Of a DNA stretch of 64,000 nt, positions 40,845 to 52,574 are shown one piece after another. The stretch comes from Enterobacter oligotrophicus. Lineage in GTDB: Bacteria; Pseudomonadota; Gammaproteobacteria; Enterobacterales; Enterobacteriaceae. Under the pieces are notes generated by a model that saw only the letters and a program-made list of their open reading frames with translations, searched no databases and was not told the DNA's origin. The stretch covers positions 1,116,001 through 1,180,000 of the forward strand of contig NZ_AP019007.1 in the NCBI RefSeq assembly GCF_009176645.1, read 5' to 3'. A program made the translations under genes and the position numbers. Within the stretch, counting starts at the first letter, position 1. Every line of letters starts with the position of its first letter.

Positions 40845-42265
40845 TGATTACCTTTCAGTTAATTACCACACTTTCAGACGCGAAGCCACAGAGCCATTTG
40901 ATTGCCAGCGCCACCTGTGCTCATTTGCCGGAAACTGCGCTTATCGCGGAAATGCGCGAATCGGACAGCATCGCTGACACCCGCTTTGGCTGTGCCCCGT
41001 TTGCGCGGATCAGCCTGCTGCCGGATGCGCTCTGGCAGGACGCGCTGACCGGGGGATTGCTCGCCGCGCTGCGACCACTGCTGGCCTCCCCTGTCAGTTC
41101 TGATGTGATACTGGACGTCACACATATCGACGACGTTGTGCTGGCACTGGTGCTGCGTTTTCTTTTCAACCAGGCACACACGCTCAACGATCTGCAACTG
41201 AAGAAAACAGACGACGCGGCAGTACGTCTTAAACACATTACCGCCCTCTGTCTGCCAGAGCAGCAGGAAAAGATGGAGACTCTTTTCCGCCAGCAGCAGG
41301 CTATTGCAGGTGGTATGGTTGCTGCACGACGCCTGGCGGATACCCCTTCCGATCGCTGCACGCCGCAGTTTATGGTGGAGGAGGCGCAAAAACTGTGTGC
41401 CGCCTTCCCTGCCCTGCGCTGCGAAGTGCTGGACGAAAAGCAGATTGTTGAACACGGTCTGGGGCTGCTGCATGCCGTCGGCAAAGGAGCATCCTGCCCG
41501 CCGCGCCTGCTGGCAATCCATTACAATGGCGTGTCCGACGGCCCGGTGCGCTGTTATGTCGGCAAAGGCATTACCTTCGATACCGGCGGCCTGTGGCTGA
41601 AGGAAGGCGCAGGCATGTACACCATGAAGTACGATATGTGCGGTGCGGCAAACGTACTGGGGCTGATGCTCAGCGTTGCGGAGCTGAAACTCCCCGTTCG
41701 CATCATGGGCGTGCTGGCGCTGGCGGAAAACGCCATTGGCCCGGACGCCATGCAGCCCGGCACTGTGGCAAGAGCCTGCAATGGTACCACGGTGGAAATC
41801 AATAATACCGATGCCGAAGGCCGACTGGTCCTGGCGGACGCCATTGCCTGGGCCAGCCAGCGGCATCCGCAAGCTCGCTACATCATCGACATGGCAACCT
41901 TAACCGGCGCGGTGGTGAAAGCGCTGGGATATGAATTCAGTGGTTTAATGACGCAAAATGAGTTGATGCGCGATTTTCTCACCCAAGCAGGGAAAAGAAG
42001 CGGTGACGAAGTGTGGTCTTTACCCCTGGATGCCCGCTTGAAAAAGCAGACCGAGAGTACCATCGCCGATCTGTGCAACACACCGACCAATAATGCAGCA
42101 ATCAGTGCGTCGGCGGCGTGGCTGCTGCACCACTTTTGCCCGCCGACGATCCCGTGGGCGCATCTGGATATTAGCGGTACGGCATTGTGGCGGGAAAACG
42201 GTAAGAGCGTGGCGTCGGGAAGACCGATTCCGCTGCTGGTGGAGCATCTGATGAGGGATCTTTAG
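40844..42265 (+). CDS. M17-family leucyl aminopeptidase
   Basis: 473 residues, cytosolic di-metal M17 aminopeptidase, a paralogue rather than PepA or PepB by context. Metal and catalytic motifs: GKGITFDTGGLWLKEGAGMYTMKYDMCGAANVLG (Lys and Asp ligands) and the signature NTDAEGRLVLADAI with the catalytic Arg. The N-terminal macro-like domain is divergent. The ATG at 40844 is six bases from SD GAGGA and overlaps the preceding TGA by one base (TGATG); the ATG at 40841 is only three bases away. Coupling to the asparaginase suggests joint processing of an imported Asn-linked or peptide-linked sugar; this is inference. Confidence 0.87.
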   Translation: MITFQLITTLSDAKPQSHLIASATCAHLPETALIAEMRESDSIADTRFGCAPFARISLLPDALWQDALTGGLLAALRPLLASPVSSDVILDVTHIDDVVLALVLRFLFNQAHTLNDLQLKKTDDAAVRLKHITALCLPEQQEKMETLFRQQQAIAGGMVAARRLADTPSDRCTPQFMVEEAQKLCAAFPALRCEVLDEKQIVEHGLGLLHAVGKGASCPPRLLAIHYNGVSDGPVRCYVGKGITFDTGGLWLKEGAGMYTMKYDMCGAANVLGLMLSVAELKLPVRIMGVLALAENAIGPDAMQPGTVARACNGTTVEINNTDAEGRLVLADAIAWASQRHPQARYIIDMATLTGAVVKALGYEFSGLMTQNELMRDFLTQAGKRSGDEVWSLPLDARLKKQTESTIADLCNTPTNNAAISASAAWLLHHFCPPTIPWAHLDISGTALWRENGKSVASGRPIPLLVEHLMRDL

Positions 42266-42350
42266 CCGGGTGGCGGCTGCGCCTTAGCCAGCCTACAAGG
42301 GGAGCGGTTTTCGTAGGCCCGGTAAGGCATAGCCGCCACCGGGCAAAAAA
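42265..42350. repeat. REP/BIME repeat pair
   Basis: Inverted REP-like units (GCCGGGTGGCGGCTGCGCC ... GGTAAGGCATAGCCGCCACCGGGC) between the convergent aminopeptidase gene and hda, starting at the stop codon of the former. It marks the right edge of the inserted operon. Confidence 0.8.
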
Positions 42351-42351
42351 C

Positions 42352-43053
42352 TCAGAGCTTAAGAATATCTTTCACAAACGGAATGGTCAGCTTGCGCTGG
42401 GCGGTGATAGACGCGCGATCAAGCTGATCGAGCGTATCAAAGAGGGTGCGCATTTCCCGATCCAGGCGTTTGAGCAGAAAACGCCCCACGTCTTCCGGCA
42501 GTTCAAACCCGCGCAGTCTGGCGCGTAACTGTAGCGCCTGGAGTTTGTCTTCATCCGACAGCGGCTGCAGCTTGTAAATTTGCCCCCAGTCCAGACGCGA
42601 CGCCAGATCCGGCAGCCCCAGATTGAGCTGACGCGGTGGGCGATCGCCGGTGATCAGCAGCCGGGTTTTGCCCGATTCCAGGATGCGGTTATAGAGGTTA
42701 AAGATCGCCATTTCCCACGGCTCGTCCCCCGCCACGCACTCGATATTATCGATGCAGACTAGTGAGAGATGTTCCATTCCCTCCAGCACTTCAGGCACGA
42801 ACCAGGTACGTTTATCCAGCGGCACATAGCCTACCGCATCACCGCGTGCCGAAAGCTCCGCACAGGCAGCATGCAACAGGTGGCTACGCCCCGCACCTTC
42901 GCGTGACCAGATATAGATGTATCCGCTGTGTTCCTGACGCAGCACGTTTTGCAGTGCAGCCAGTAAAGAGGGGTTATCACCCGGCCAGAAACTCGCGAAA
43001 GTTTCGTCGTCAGGGAGATAGAGTGGCAGAGAGAGCTGTGCCGGTCCGTTCAG
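42352..43053 (-). CDS. hda: Hda, regulatory inactivator of DnaA (CUG start)
   Basis: AAA+ protein that, with the loaded DNA clamp, stimulates ATP hydrolysis on DnaA and so limits re-initiation. The conserved N-terminus has no ATG, GTG or TTG in the right place: the frame reads CTG-AAC-GGA-CCG-GCA-CAG at 43053, with SD GAGG five bases upstream, and this gives 233 residues, the E. coli Hda length, which also uses CUG. Clamp-binding motif [11 protein letters not shown] lies at residues 6-16. AAA+ signatures follow: [13 protein letters not shown] (Walker A-like), LVCIDNIE (Walker B), RLDWG with the Arg finger region. An internal GTG at 42945 would cut off the clamp motif. Downstream of uraA. Confidence 0.95.
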   Translation of the reverse strand: MNGPAQLSLPLYLPDDETFASFWPGDNPSLLAALQNVLRQEHSGYIYIWSREGAGRSHLLHAACAELSARGDAVGYVPLDKRTWFVPEVLEGMEHLSLVCIDNIECVAGDEPWEMAIFNLYNRILESGKTRLLITGDRPPRQLNLGLPDLASRLDWGQIYKLQPLSDEDKLQALQLRARLRGFELPEDVGRFLLKRLDREMRTLFDTLDQLDRASITAQRKLTIPFVKDILKL

Positions 43054-43117
43054 AAATACCTCAACCAGATCTTACATAAAATCGGTAACGAGTTTAGCAC
43101 GGAACCAGCAAGGAGAG

Positions 43118-43142
43118 AACCGGGCGATCTTGCGCCCGGTTT
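43118..43142 (-). terminator. Hairpin between uraA and hda
   Basis: AACCGGGCGATCTTGCGCCCGGTT perfect 9-bp stem just after the uraA stop. On the minus strand there is no long T-run, so it may be a partial terminator or a processing site allowing some read-through to hda. Confidence 0.55.
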
Positions 43143-43147
43143 TACGA

Positions 43148-44437
43148 TCACTGTGACGCTTTCTCGCTGTCGTCAGCATCCAGCACCACTTCTTCCGGAC
43201 GCAATACAGAGATCAGCTTAAAGATGAGGCTCAGGCCGACGCCCACGATAGTCGCCAGCGCCATGCCTTTCAGCTCTGCCGCACCGATGTGCACCTTCGC
43301 ACCGCTCACCCCGATGATCAGAATAACGGAGGTCAGGATCAGGTTCTGCGCTTTGCTGTAGTCCACTTTAGACTCAATCAGCACGCGGATACCGGAGGCA
43401 CCGATCACGCCGTACAGCAGCAGAGAAACCCCGCCCATCACCGGCACAGGGATGATCTGAATCGCCGCCGCCAGTTTGCCCACACAGGAGAGCAGAATGG
43501 CGATGATTGCCGCGCCACCGATAACCCAGGTACTGTAGACGCGGGTAATCGCCATCACGCCGATGTTCTCACCGTAGGTAGTGTTTGGCGTGGAGCCAAA
43601 GAAACCGGAGATAATGGTGGAGAGGCCGTTAGCAAACATAGAACGGTGCAGACCCGGATCGCGGATCAGGTCACGCTTCACAATGTTCGCCGTAACCACC
43701 AGGTGGCCGACGTGTTCAGCAATAACCACCAGCGCGGCAGGCAGAATGGTAAAGATGGCAAACCATTCGAAACGCGGGGTATAGAAGGTTGGCAGCGCAA
43801 ACCAGTGCGCCTCGGCAATTGGCGTGGTATCGACAACACCCATTGCGAAGGAGAGCGCATAGCCCGCCAGCACACCGATCAGGATCGGGATAATCGCCAT
43901 GAAACCGCGGAACAGCACGGAGCCAAACACTGTCACACCCAGCGTTACCAGCGAGATGATGATGGTTTTTGAATCCGGTGACTGGCCGTCAGCAGGCAGT
44001 AAACCGGCCATGTTCGCCGCGACACCCGCCAGCTCAAGACCAATGACGGCAACGATTGCGCCCATCGCTGCTGGTGGGAACATCACATCCAGCCAGCCCG
44101 TACCGGCTTTCTTCACAATGAAAGAGACCAGGCAGAACAACACGCCGCACATGATAAAGCCGCCCAGCGCGACCTCGTAACCTAACGGCAGCAACAGCAG
44201 AACCGGCGAGATAAAGGCAAAGCTCGATCCCAGATAGGCCGGGATTTTGCCTTTACAGATGAAGAGGTAAAGCAGCGTACCGACGCCGTTGAACAGCAGC
44301 ACGGTAGCCGGGTTAATATGAAACAGGATTGGCACCAGCACGGTCGCGCCAAACATGGCGAACAGGTGCTGCAAACTAAGCGGGATTGTCTGTAAAAGCG
44401 GCGGTCTTTCACTCACCCCGATAGCACGGCGCGTCAT
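43148..44437 (-). CDS. uraA: Uracil:H+ symporter UraA
   Basis: Imports uracil for salvage. 429 residues, exactly the E. coli length, NCS2 (NAT) family with 14 TM helices. The family core motifs are visible: PAYLGSSFAFISP (TM3), EHVGHLVVTANI with the substrate/proton Glu241 region, and GSTPNTTYGENIGVMAITRVYSTWVI with Glu290. The ATG at 44437 is as in E. coli. Follows upp on the same strand with an attenuator-like hairpin between them. Confidence 0.96.
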   Translation of the reverse strand: MTRRAIGVSERPPLLQTIPLSLQHLFAMFGATVLVPILFHINPATVLLFNGVGTLLYLFICKGKIPAYLGSSFAFISPVLLLLPLGYEVALGGFIMCGVLFCLVSFIVKKAGTGWLDVMFPPAAMGAIVAVIGLELAGVAANMAGLLPADGQSPDSKTIIISLVTLGVTVFGSVLFRGFMAIIPILIGVLAGYALSFAMGVVDTTPIAEAHWFALPTFYTPRFEWFAIFTILPAALVVIAEHVGHLVVTANIVKRDLIRDPGLHRSMFANGLSTIISGFFGSTPNTTYGENIGVMAITRVYSTWVIGGAAIIAILLSCVGKLAAAIQIIPVPVMGGVSLLLYGVIGASGIRVLIESKVDYSKAQNLILTSVILIIGVSGAKVHIGAAELKGMALATIVGVGLSLIFKLISVLRPEEVVLDADDSEKASQ

Positions 44438-44475
44438 AGTGTTTTCCTCTGAGTATTGTTGTTGGTGTTGTATTC

Positions 44476-44509
44476 AAAAAAAAGCCGACTCTCAAAGTCG
44501 GCTTTTTTA
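44476..44509 (-). terminator. Hairpin with A/T flanks between upp and uraA
   Basis: AAAAAAAAGCCGACTCTCAAAGTCGGCTTTTTTA: perfect GCCGACT/AGTCGGC stem with runs on both sides. In this upp-uraA operon it should reduce transcription into uraA. Confidence 0.85.
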
Positions 44510-44520
44510 TCGTTATTCGA

Positions 44521-45147
44521 TCACTTAGTACCAAAAATCTTATCGCCGGCATCGCCAAGCCCAGGGATAATGTACCCGTGCTCGTTTAGCCCCTGGTCGA
44601 CAGATGCGGTATAAAGTTCAACGTCCGGATGCGCTTTTTCCAGCGCCGCGATACCTTCCGGTGCCGCCACCAGAACCAGCACTTTAATGCTGCTGCAGCC
44701 TGCTTTTTTCAGCAGGTCAATGGTGGCGATCATGGAACCGCCGGTCGCCAGCATTGGGTCTACCACCAGCGCCATACGCTCGTCGATATTAGACACCAGC
44801 TTCTGGAAGTACGGAACCGGCTCCAGAGTCTCTTCATTACGGTAGATACCCACCACGCTGATACGCGCGCTTGGGACGTGCTCCAGCACGCCTTCCATCA
44901 TGCCGAGACCCGCACGCAGGATAGGCACCACGGTAATTTTCTTACCTTTGATCTGCTCAACCTGTACCGGGCCGTTCCAGCCTTCGATGGTCACTTTCTC
45001 TGTTTCCAGATCAGAGGTCGCTTCGTAGGTCAGCAGGCTGCCCACTTCAGAAGCCAGTTCGCGAAAACGCTTCGTGCTGATGTCATGCTCACGCATCAGG
45101 CCCAACTTGTGTTTAACGAGTGGGTGTTTCACTTCCACAATCTTCAT
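44521..45147 (-). CDS. upp: Uracil phosphoribosyltransferase
   Basis: Converts uracil and PRPP to UMP. 208 residues from the ATG at 45147 (SD GAGGAG/AAAGAG upstream), the E. coli length; the frame is open far upstream but without homology. PRTase features: [15 protein letters not shown] (about 75-89), the PRPP-binding loop [26 protein letters not shown] (about 125-150), and the C-terminal uracil site [18 protein letters not shown]. First gene of upp-uraA(-hda). Confidence 0.97.
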   Translation of the reverse strand: MKIVEVKHPLVKHKLGLMREHDISTKRFRELASEVGSLLTYEATSDLETEKVTIEGWNGPVQVEQIKGKKITVVPILRAGLGMMEGVLEHVPSARISVVGIYRNEETLEPVPYFQKLVSNIDERMALVVDPMLATGGSMIATIDLLKKAGCSSIKVLVLVAAPEGIAALEKAHPDVELYTASVDQGLNEHGYIIPGLGDAGDKIFGTK

Positions 45148-45251
45148 TCTCTTTCTCCTCTGAGGTGGCATCCGCAAAAAAATCGCGGGATTATACCGCT
45201 TTTTTCGGATTAGGCCATACCCATCTTGCTTGACAGGGATCAAGCAAAGAC

Positions 45252-45278
45252 AAAAAAACCGGAGACAGGTCTCCGGCT
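45252..45278 (-). terminator. Terminator of the bglA-like gene
   Basis: Minus-strand CCGGAGACCTGTCTCCGG (45276-45259) followed by seven T residues (A-run at 45252-45258). It lies downstream of the glucosidase gene and upstream of upp. Confidence 0.9.
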
Positions 45279-45293
45279 TAAGTGCAAGGTTCT

Positions 45294-45362
45294 GCCCGGT
45301 GGCGCTACGCTTACGCGGGCCTACGTGTAGTGTAGGTCGGGTAAGCGTTAGCGCCACCCGAC
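45294..45362. repeat. REP/BIME repeat pair
   Basis: Two inverted REP-like units (GCCCGGTGGCGCTACGC... and ...GTAAGCGTTAGCGCCACCCGAC) immediately downstream of the glucosidase stop. Closely matches the pair at 48750-48818. Confidence 0.82.
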
Positions 45363-45364
45363 AA

Positions 45365-46834
<1,470 letters not shown>

Positions 46835-46839
46835 TTACA

Positions 46840-46851
46840 GAAACCGGTTTC
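46840..46851. promoter_or_regulatory. LacI/AscG-type operator 1
   Basis: GAAACCGGTTTC, a 12-bp perfect palindrome (with A after it, as in the reported AscG site TGAAACC-GGTTTCA), 45 bp before the glucosidase ATG. An identical core recurs at 46897; the centres are 57 bp apart. Binding by an AscG-like LacI-family repressor encoded elsewhere is inferred. Confidence 0.7.
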
Positions 46852-46896
46852 AGTTTGATGATGTGCAAAGGGAGAACGGGTTGCAAGCAGTTAACC

Positions 46897-46908
46897 GAAA
46901 CCGGTTTC
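46897..46908. promoter_or_regulatory. LacI/AscG-type operator 2
   Basis: Second copy of the 12-bp palindrome GAAACCGGTTTC, also followed by A, in the glucosidase/purM divergent region. A pair of sites suggests cooperative binding or a loop. Confidence 0.7.
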
Positions 46909-46984
46909 ATTTTCGTGAACAGAGTCAAGTTTGGTTGCATTCACAGGCCAGTACGAAAAAAAGATCACCGTGCCGAGAATAGGC

Positions 46985-47000
46985 TCGCAAACGTTTGCCT
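46985..47000. promoter_or_regulatory. PUR box (PurR operator) of purMN
   Basis: TCGCAAACGTTTGCCT has the full CGCAAACGTTTGC core of the PurR operator, 62 bp before the purM start, as in E. coli. Confidence 0.9.
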
Positions 47001-47058
47001 GGACTGTTAGAATTGCGCCGATTTTTCTTACTAGCTATGCAATCGCGTGGGGACTTGA

Positions 47059-48737
<1,679 letters not shown>

Positions 48738-48749
48738 TCTGTTTGAATT

Positions 48750-48818
48750 GCCCGGCGGCGCTACGCTTGCGCGGGCCTACGATGTTTTGTAGGTCGGGTA
48801 AGCGCAGCGCCACCCGAC
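48750..48818. repeat. REP/BIME repeat pair
   Basis: GCCCGGCGGCGCTACGCTTGCGCGGG ... AGGTCGGGTAAGCGCAGCGCCACCCGAC, two inverted REP-like units between purN and ppk. Confidence 0.82.
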
Positions 48819-48858
48819 ACGCCCTCCCCCAACCCCCTAAAATCCCCCAGAAAAAAAA

Positions 48859-48911
48859 CTGTCATACTTTTCTGGCACTGTTGGACATATCGTGGAAATG
48901 CTCGCCATAAT
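48859..48911 (+). promoter_or_regulatory. Putative ppk-ppx promoter region with Pho-box half-site
   Basis: CATAAT (48906-48911) is a plausible -10, with TGGACA (48882-48887) 18 bases upstream as -35. CTGTCAT at 48859-48865 equals a Pho-box repeat unit, but the next similar unit is not at the 11-bp spacing, so PhoB control is only a possibility. Confidence 0.4.
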
Positions 48912-48964
48912 AAGGACGAGACGGATTTACCACGTCCTGTGATTGAACTGGAGTGTGAGCTGTA

Positions 48965-51025
48965 ATGGGTCAGGAAAAGTTATACATCGAGAAAGAGCTA
49001 AGCTGGTTAGCATTCAACGAACGTGTACTTCAGGAAGCGGCTGACAAAAGTAATCCGCTGATCGAACGTATGCGTTTTTTAGGTATTTATTCCAATAACC
49101 TGGATGAATTCTATAAGGTTCGCTTTGCCGAACTGAAACGTCGAATCATCATCAGTGAAGAACAGGGCTTAAACTCGCACTCGCGCCATCTGCTGGGCAA
49201 AATACAGTCTCGCGTGATGAAAGCCGATCAGGAATTTGATGGTCTCTATAATGAGTTGCTGCTGGAAATGGCACGTAACCAAATCTTCCTGATCAACGAA
49301 CGTCAGCTTTCCGTCAACCAACAAAGCTGGCTACGCCACTACTTCAAACATTATCTGCGCCAGCACATCACACCCATTTTAATCAATCGGGAAACCGATC
49401 TGGTGCAGTTCCTGAAAGATGATTACACCTACCTGGCGGTAGAAATCATTCGTGGCGAGAACATCAGCTACGCGTTGCTGGAAATTCCGTCCGATAAAGT
49501 TCCCCGCTTTGTGAACCTGCCGCCGGAAACCCCGCGCAGACGCAAGCCAATGATTCTGCTGGATAACATTCTTCGCTACTGCCTGGACGACATCTTTAAA
49601 GGCTTCTTCGATTACGATGCGTTAAACGCCTACTCGATGAAGATGACCCGTGACGCCGAATATGATCTGGTGCACGAGATGGAAGCCAGCCTGATGGAGC
49701 TGATGTCATCCAGCCTTAAGCAACGCCTGACAGCAGAGCCGGTACGTTTCGTTTATCAACGCGATATGCCCGATGCGATGGTGGAAATGCTGCGCGAGAA
49801 GCTGACGATCTCCCGCTACGACTCAATTATCCCCGGCGGGCGTTACCATAACTTTAAAGACTTTATTGGCTTCCCGAACGTCGGCAAAGCCAATCTGGTG
49901 AACAAACCGCTGCCGCGCCTGCGCCATATCTGGTTCGATAAGTTCCGCAACGGGTTCGACGCCATCCGCGAGCGCGATGTGCTGCTCTACTATCCGTACC
50001 ATACCTTTGAACACGTGCTGGAACTGTTGCGTCAGGCGTCGTTCGATCCGAACGTGCTGGCCATCAAAATCAACATCTACCGCGTGGCGAAAGACTCACG
50101 CATCATCGATGCGATGATCCACGCCGCGCATAACGGTAAAAAAGTCACCGTGGTGGTTGAGCTACAGGCGCGATTCGATGAAGAGGCGAATATTCACTGG
50201 GCGCGGCGTCTGACGGAAGCGGGCGTACACGTCATCTTCTCTGCGCCGGGGCTGAAAATTCACGCCAAGCTGTTCCTGATCTCGCGTAAAGAGGGTGATG
50301 ACGTGGTGCGCTACGCCCACATCGGCACCGGTAACTTTAACGAGAAAACCGCGCGAATTTATACCGACTACTCGCTCTTAACCGCCGACGCGCGCATCAC
50401 CAACGAAGTGCGCCGGGTGTTTAACTTTATCGAAAACCCGTACCGGCCGGTGAGTTTCGACTATCTGCTGGTTTCACCGCAGAACTCGCGCCGCCTGCTG
50501 TACGATATGATCGATAAAGAGATCGCCAATGCGCAGAAAGGGCTGTCGTCCGGCATCACGCTGAAGCTCAACAACCTGGTCGACAAAGGACTGGTGGACA
50601 GACTTTATGCCGCCTCCAGCTCAGGCGTGCCTGTCAATTTGCTCATTCGCGGTATGTGCTCACTCATCCCGGAGCTGGAAGGCATCAGCGACAATATTCG
50701 CGTGATCAGCATCGTGGACCGCTATCTGGAGCACGATCGCATCTATATTTTCGATAACGCGGGCGATAAGAGAGTGTATCTCTCTTCCGCAGACTGGATG
50801 ACGCGCAATATCGATTACCGAATTGAAGTTGCAGCACCGTTGCTTGATCCACGGCTGAAGCAGCAGATCCTCGATATTATCGAGATTTTATTCAGCGATA
50901 CGGTGAAAGCACGCTATATCGACAAAGAACTCAGTAACCGCTATGTGCCGCGCGGCAACCGCCGTAAAGTGCGGTCACAATTGGCGATTTACGACTATAT
51001 CAAATCACTCGAGCAACCCGATTAA
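48965..51025 (+). CDS. ppk: Polyphosphate kinase Ppk1
   Basis: Makes inorganic polyphosphate from ATP (reversible), membrane-associated. 686 residues (E. coli 688; two residues missing in the [17 protein letters not shown] segment). PPK1 domain order: N-terminal [19 protein letters not shown], head domain, and two phospholipase-D-like catalytic domains with [14 protein letters not shown] (phosphorylated His about 433) and [24 protein letters not shown]. ppx starts three bases after the stop, so they are one operon. Confidence 0.97.
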   Translation: MGQEKLYIEKELSWLAFNERVLQEAADKSNPLIERMRFLGIYSNNLDEFYKVRFAELKRRIIISEEQGLNSHSRHLLGKIQSRVMKADQEFDGLYNELLLEMARNQIFLINERQLSVNQQSWLRHYFKHYLRQHITPILINRETDLVQFLKDDYTYLAVEIIRGENISYALLEIPSDKVPRFVNLPPETPRRRKPMILLDNILRYCLDDIFKGFFDYDALNAYSMKMTRDAEYDLVHEMEASLMELMSSSLKQRLTAEPVRFVYQRDMPDAMVEMLREKLTISRYDSIIPGGRYHNFKDFIGFPNVGKANLVNKPLPRLRHIWFDKFRNGFDAIRERDVLLYYPYHTFEHVLELLRQASFDPNVLAIKINIYRVAKDSRIIDAMIHAAHNGKKVTVVVELQARFDEEANIHWARRLTEAGVHVIFSAPGLKIHAKLFLISRKEGDDVVRYAHIGTGNFNEKTARIYTDYSLLTADARITNEVRRVFNFIENPYRPVSFDYLLVSPQNSRRLLYDMIDKEIANAQKGLSSGITLKLNNLVDKGLVDRLYAASSSGVPVNLLIRGMCSLIPELEGISDNIRVISIVDRYLEHDRIYIFDNAGDKRVYLSSADWMTRNIDYRIEVAAPLLDPRLKQQILDIIEILFSDTVKARYIDKELSNRYVPRGNRRKVRSQLAIYDYIKSLEQPD

Positions 51026-51028
51026 CCT

Positions 51029-52570
51029 ATGCCGATAAATGATGATAAGGCCCCACGACCGCAGGAATTTGCCGCGGTCGATCTTGGTTCTAACAGTTTC
51101 CATATGGTCATCGCCCGTGAGGTGGATGGCGCGATGCAGATCATCGGTCGTCTGAAGCAGCGCGTGCACCTGGCCGATGGTCTGGATGAACGCAGCATGC
51201 TAAGCGAAGAGGCGATGGAGCGCGGGTTAAACTGCCTGTCGCTGTTTGCGGAACGTCTGCAGGGCTTTTCGCCCTCCAGCGTCTGTATCGTTGGAACCCA
51301 TACGCTGCGCCAGGCATTGAATGCACCGGAATTTCTTAAACGCGCGGAAAAGGTCATCCCCTACCCGATTGAGATCATCTCCGGTAACGAAGAGGCGCGC
51401 CTGATTTTTATGGGCGTGGAACATACGCAGCCGGAAAAAGGCCGCAAACTGGTGATTGATATCGGCGGTGGCTCTACGGAGCTGGTGATTGGTGAAGATT
51501 TCGAGCCACGTCTGGTGGAAAGCCGTCGTATGGGCTGCGTCAGCTTCGCCCAGATGTATTTCCCTGGCGGGACGATAACCCGCGAAAACTTCCAGCGCGC
51601 GCGCATGGCCGCGATCCAGAAACTGGAAAATCTGGCGTGGCAGTACCGTATTCAGGGCTGGAACGTCGCGCTGGGTGCCTCGGGGTCGATTAAAGCGGCG
51701 CACGAAGTGCTGCTGGAGATGGGCGAAAAAGACGGATTTATTACGCCTGAGCGTCTGGTCATGCTCACCGAAGAAGTGCTTAAACACAAGAGCTTCGACG
51801 CCCTGAGCCTGCCAGGTCTTTCGGATGAACGTAAAGCGGTGTTTGTGCCGGGTCTCGCGATCCTGTGCGGCGTCTTTGATGCGCTGGCGATTAAAGAGCT
51901 GCGCCTCTCTGACGGCGCTCTGCGCGAAGGCGTGCTGTACGAAATGGAAGGTCGCTTCCGTCATCAGGATATTCGCAGCCGCACCGCACAAAGCCTGGCA
52001 AACCAGTACAACATCGACCGCGAGCAGGCAAAGCGGGTGCTGGAAACCACGGTTCAGATGTACGATCAGTGGCAGGAACAGAACCCTAAACTGGCGCACC
52101 CGCAGCTTGCCGCCTTGCTAAAATGGGCCGCGATGCTGCATGAAGTGGGGCTCAACATTAACCACAGCGGGATGCACCGCCATTCAGCATACATTCTGCA
52201 AAACAGCGATTTGCCGGGCTTCAATCAGGAACAGCAGACCATGATGGCGACGCTGGTGCGTTATCATCGCAAAGCCATCAAGCTCGACGATCTGCCGCGC
52301 TTTACGCTGTTCAAGAAAAAGCAGTTCCTGCCGCTCATTCAGTTGCTGCGCCTGGGTGTGTTACTGAATAATCAGCGTCAGGCCACCACCACGCCGCCAA
52401 CGCTGAAACTCAAAACGGATGACCACCACTGGACGCTGAGCTTCCCGCGCGACTGGTTTAGCCAGAATGCGCTGGTCCTGTTGGATCTGGAAAAAGAGCA
52501 ACAGTACTGGGAAGCGGTCACCGGCTGGCTGCTGAAGATTGAAGAAGAGAGTTCAGACGTCGCAGCATAA
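51029..52570 (+). CDS. ppx: Exopolyphosphatase
   Basis: Releases phosphate from the ends of polyphosphate; opposes Ppk. 513 residues, same as E. coli. Ppx/GppA ASKHA fold: [17 protein letters not shown] (residues 12-28), [11 protein letters not shown] with the catalytic Glu about 121, and [17 protein letters not shown]-terminal HD-like helical domain with [22 protein letters not shown]. Member of the ppk-ppx operon; convergent with yfgF four bases on. Confidence 0.97.
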   Translation: MPINDDKAPRPQEFAAVDLGSNSFHMVIAREVDGAMQIIGRLKQRVHLADGLDERSMLSEEAMERGLNCLSLFAERLQGFSPSSVCIVGTHTLRQALNAPEFLKRAEKVIPYPIEIISGNEEARLIFMGVEHTQPEKGRKLVIDIGGGSTELVIGEDFEPRLVESRRMGCVSFAQMYFPGGTITRENFQRARMAAIQKLENLAWQYRIQGWNVALGASGSIKAAHEVLLEMGEKDGFITPERLVMLTEEVLKHKSFDALSLPGLSDERKAVFVPGLAILCGVFDALAIKELRLSDGALREGVLYEMEGRFRHQDIRSRTAQSLANQYNIDREQAKRVLETTVQMYDQWQEQNPKLAHPQLAALLKWAAMLHEVGLNINHSGMHRHSAYILQNSDLPGFNQEQQTMMATLVRYHRKAIKLDDLPRFTLFKKKQFLPLIQLLRLGVLLNNQRQATTTPPTLKLKTDDHHWTLSFPRDWFSQNALVLLDLEKEQQYWEAVTGWLLKIEEESSDVAA

Positions 52571-52574
52571 TGGC

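Noticed and set aside
40874..41872. 332-codon minus-strand frame inside the aminopeptidase gene
   Set aside because: Shadow frame; the plus strand encodes a complete M17 signature.
46840..46908. CRISPR or tandem repeat array (two identical palindromes)
   Set aside because: Only two copies of a 12-bp palindrome placed as operators; no regular repeat-spacer structure.
48859..48884. Pho box before ppk
   Set aside because: One perfect CTGTCAT unit, but no second unit at the required 11-bp spacing; kept only as a remark under the promoter.
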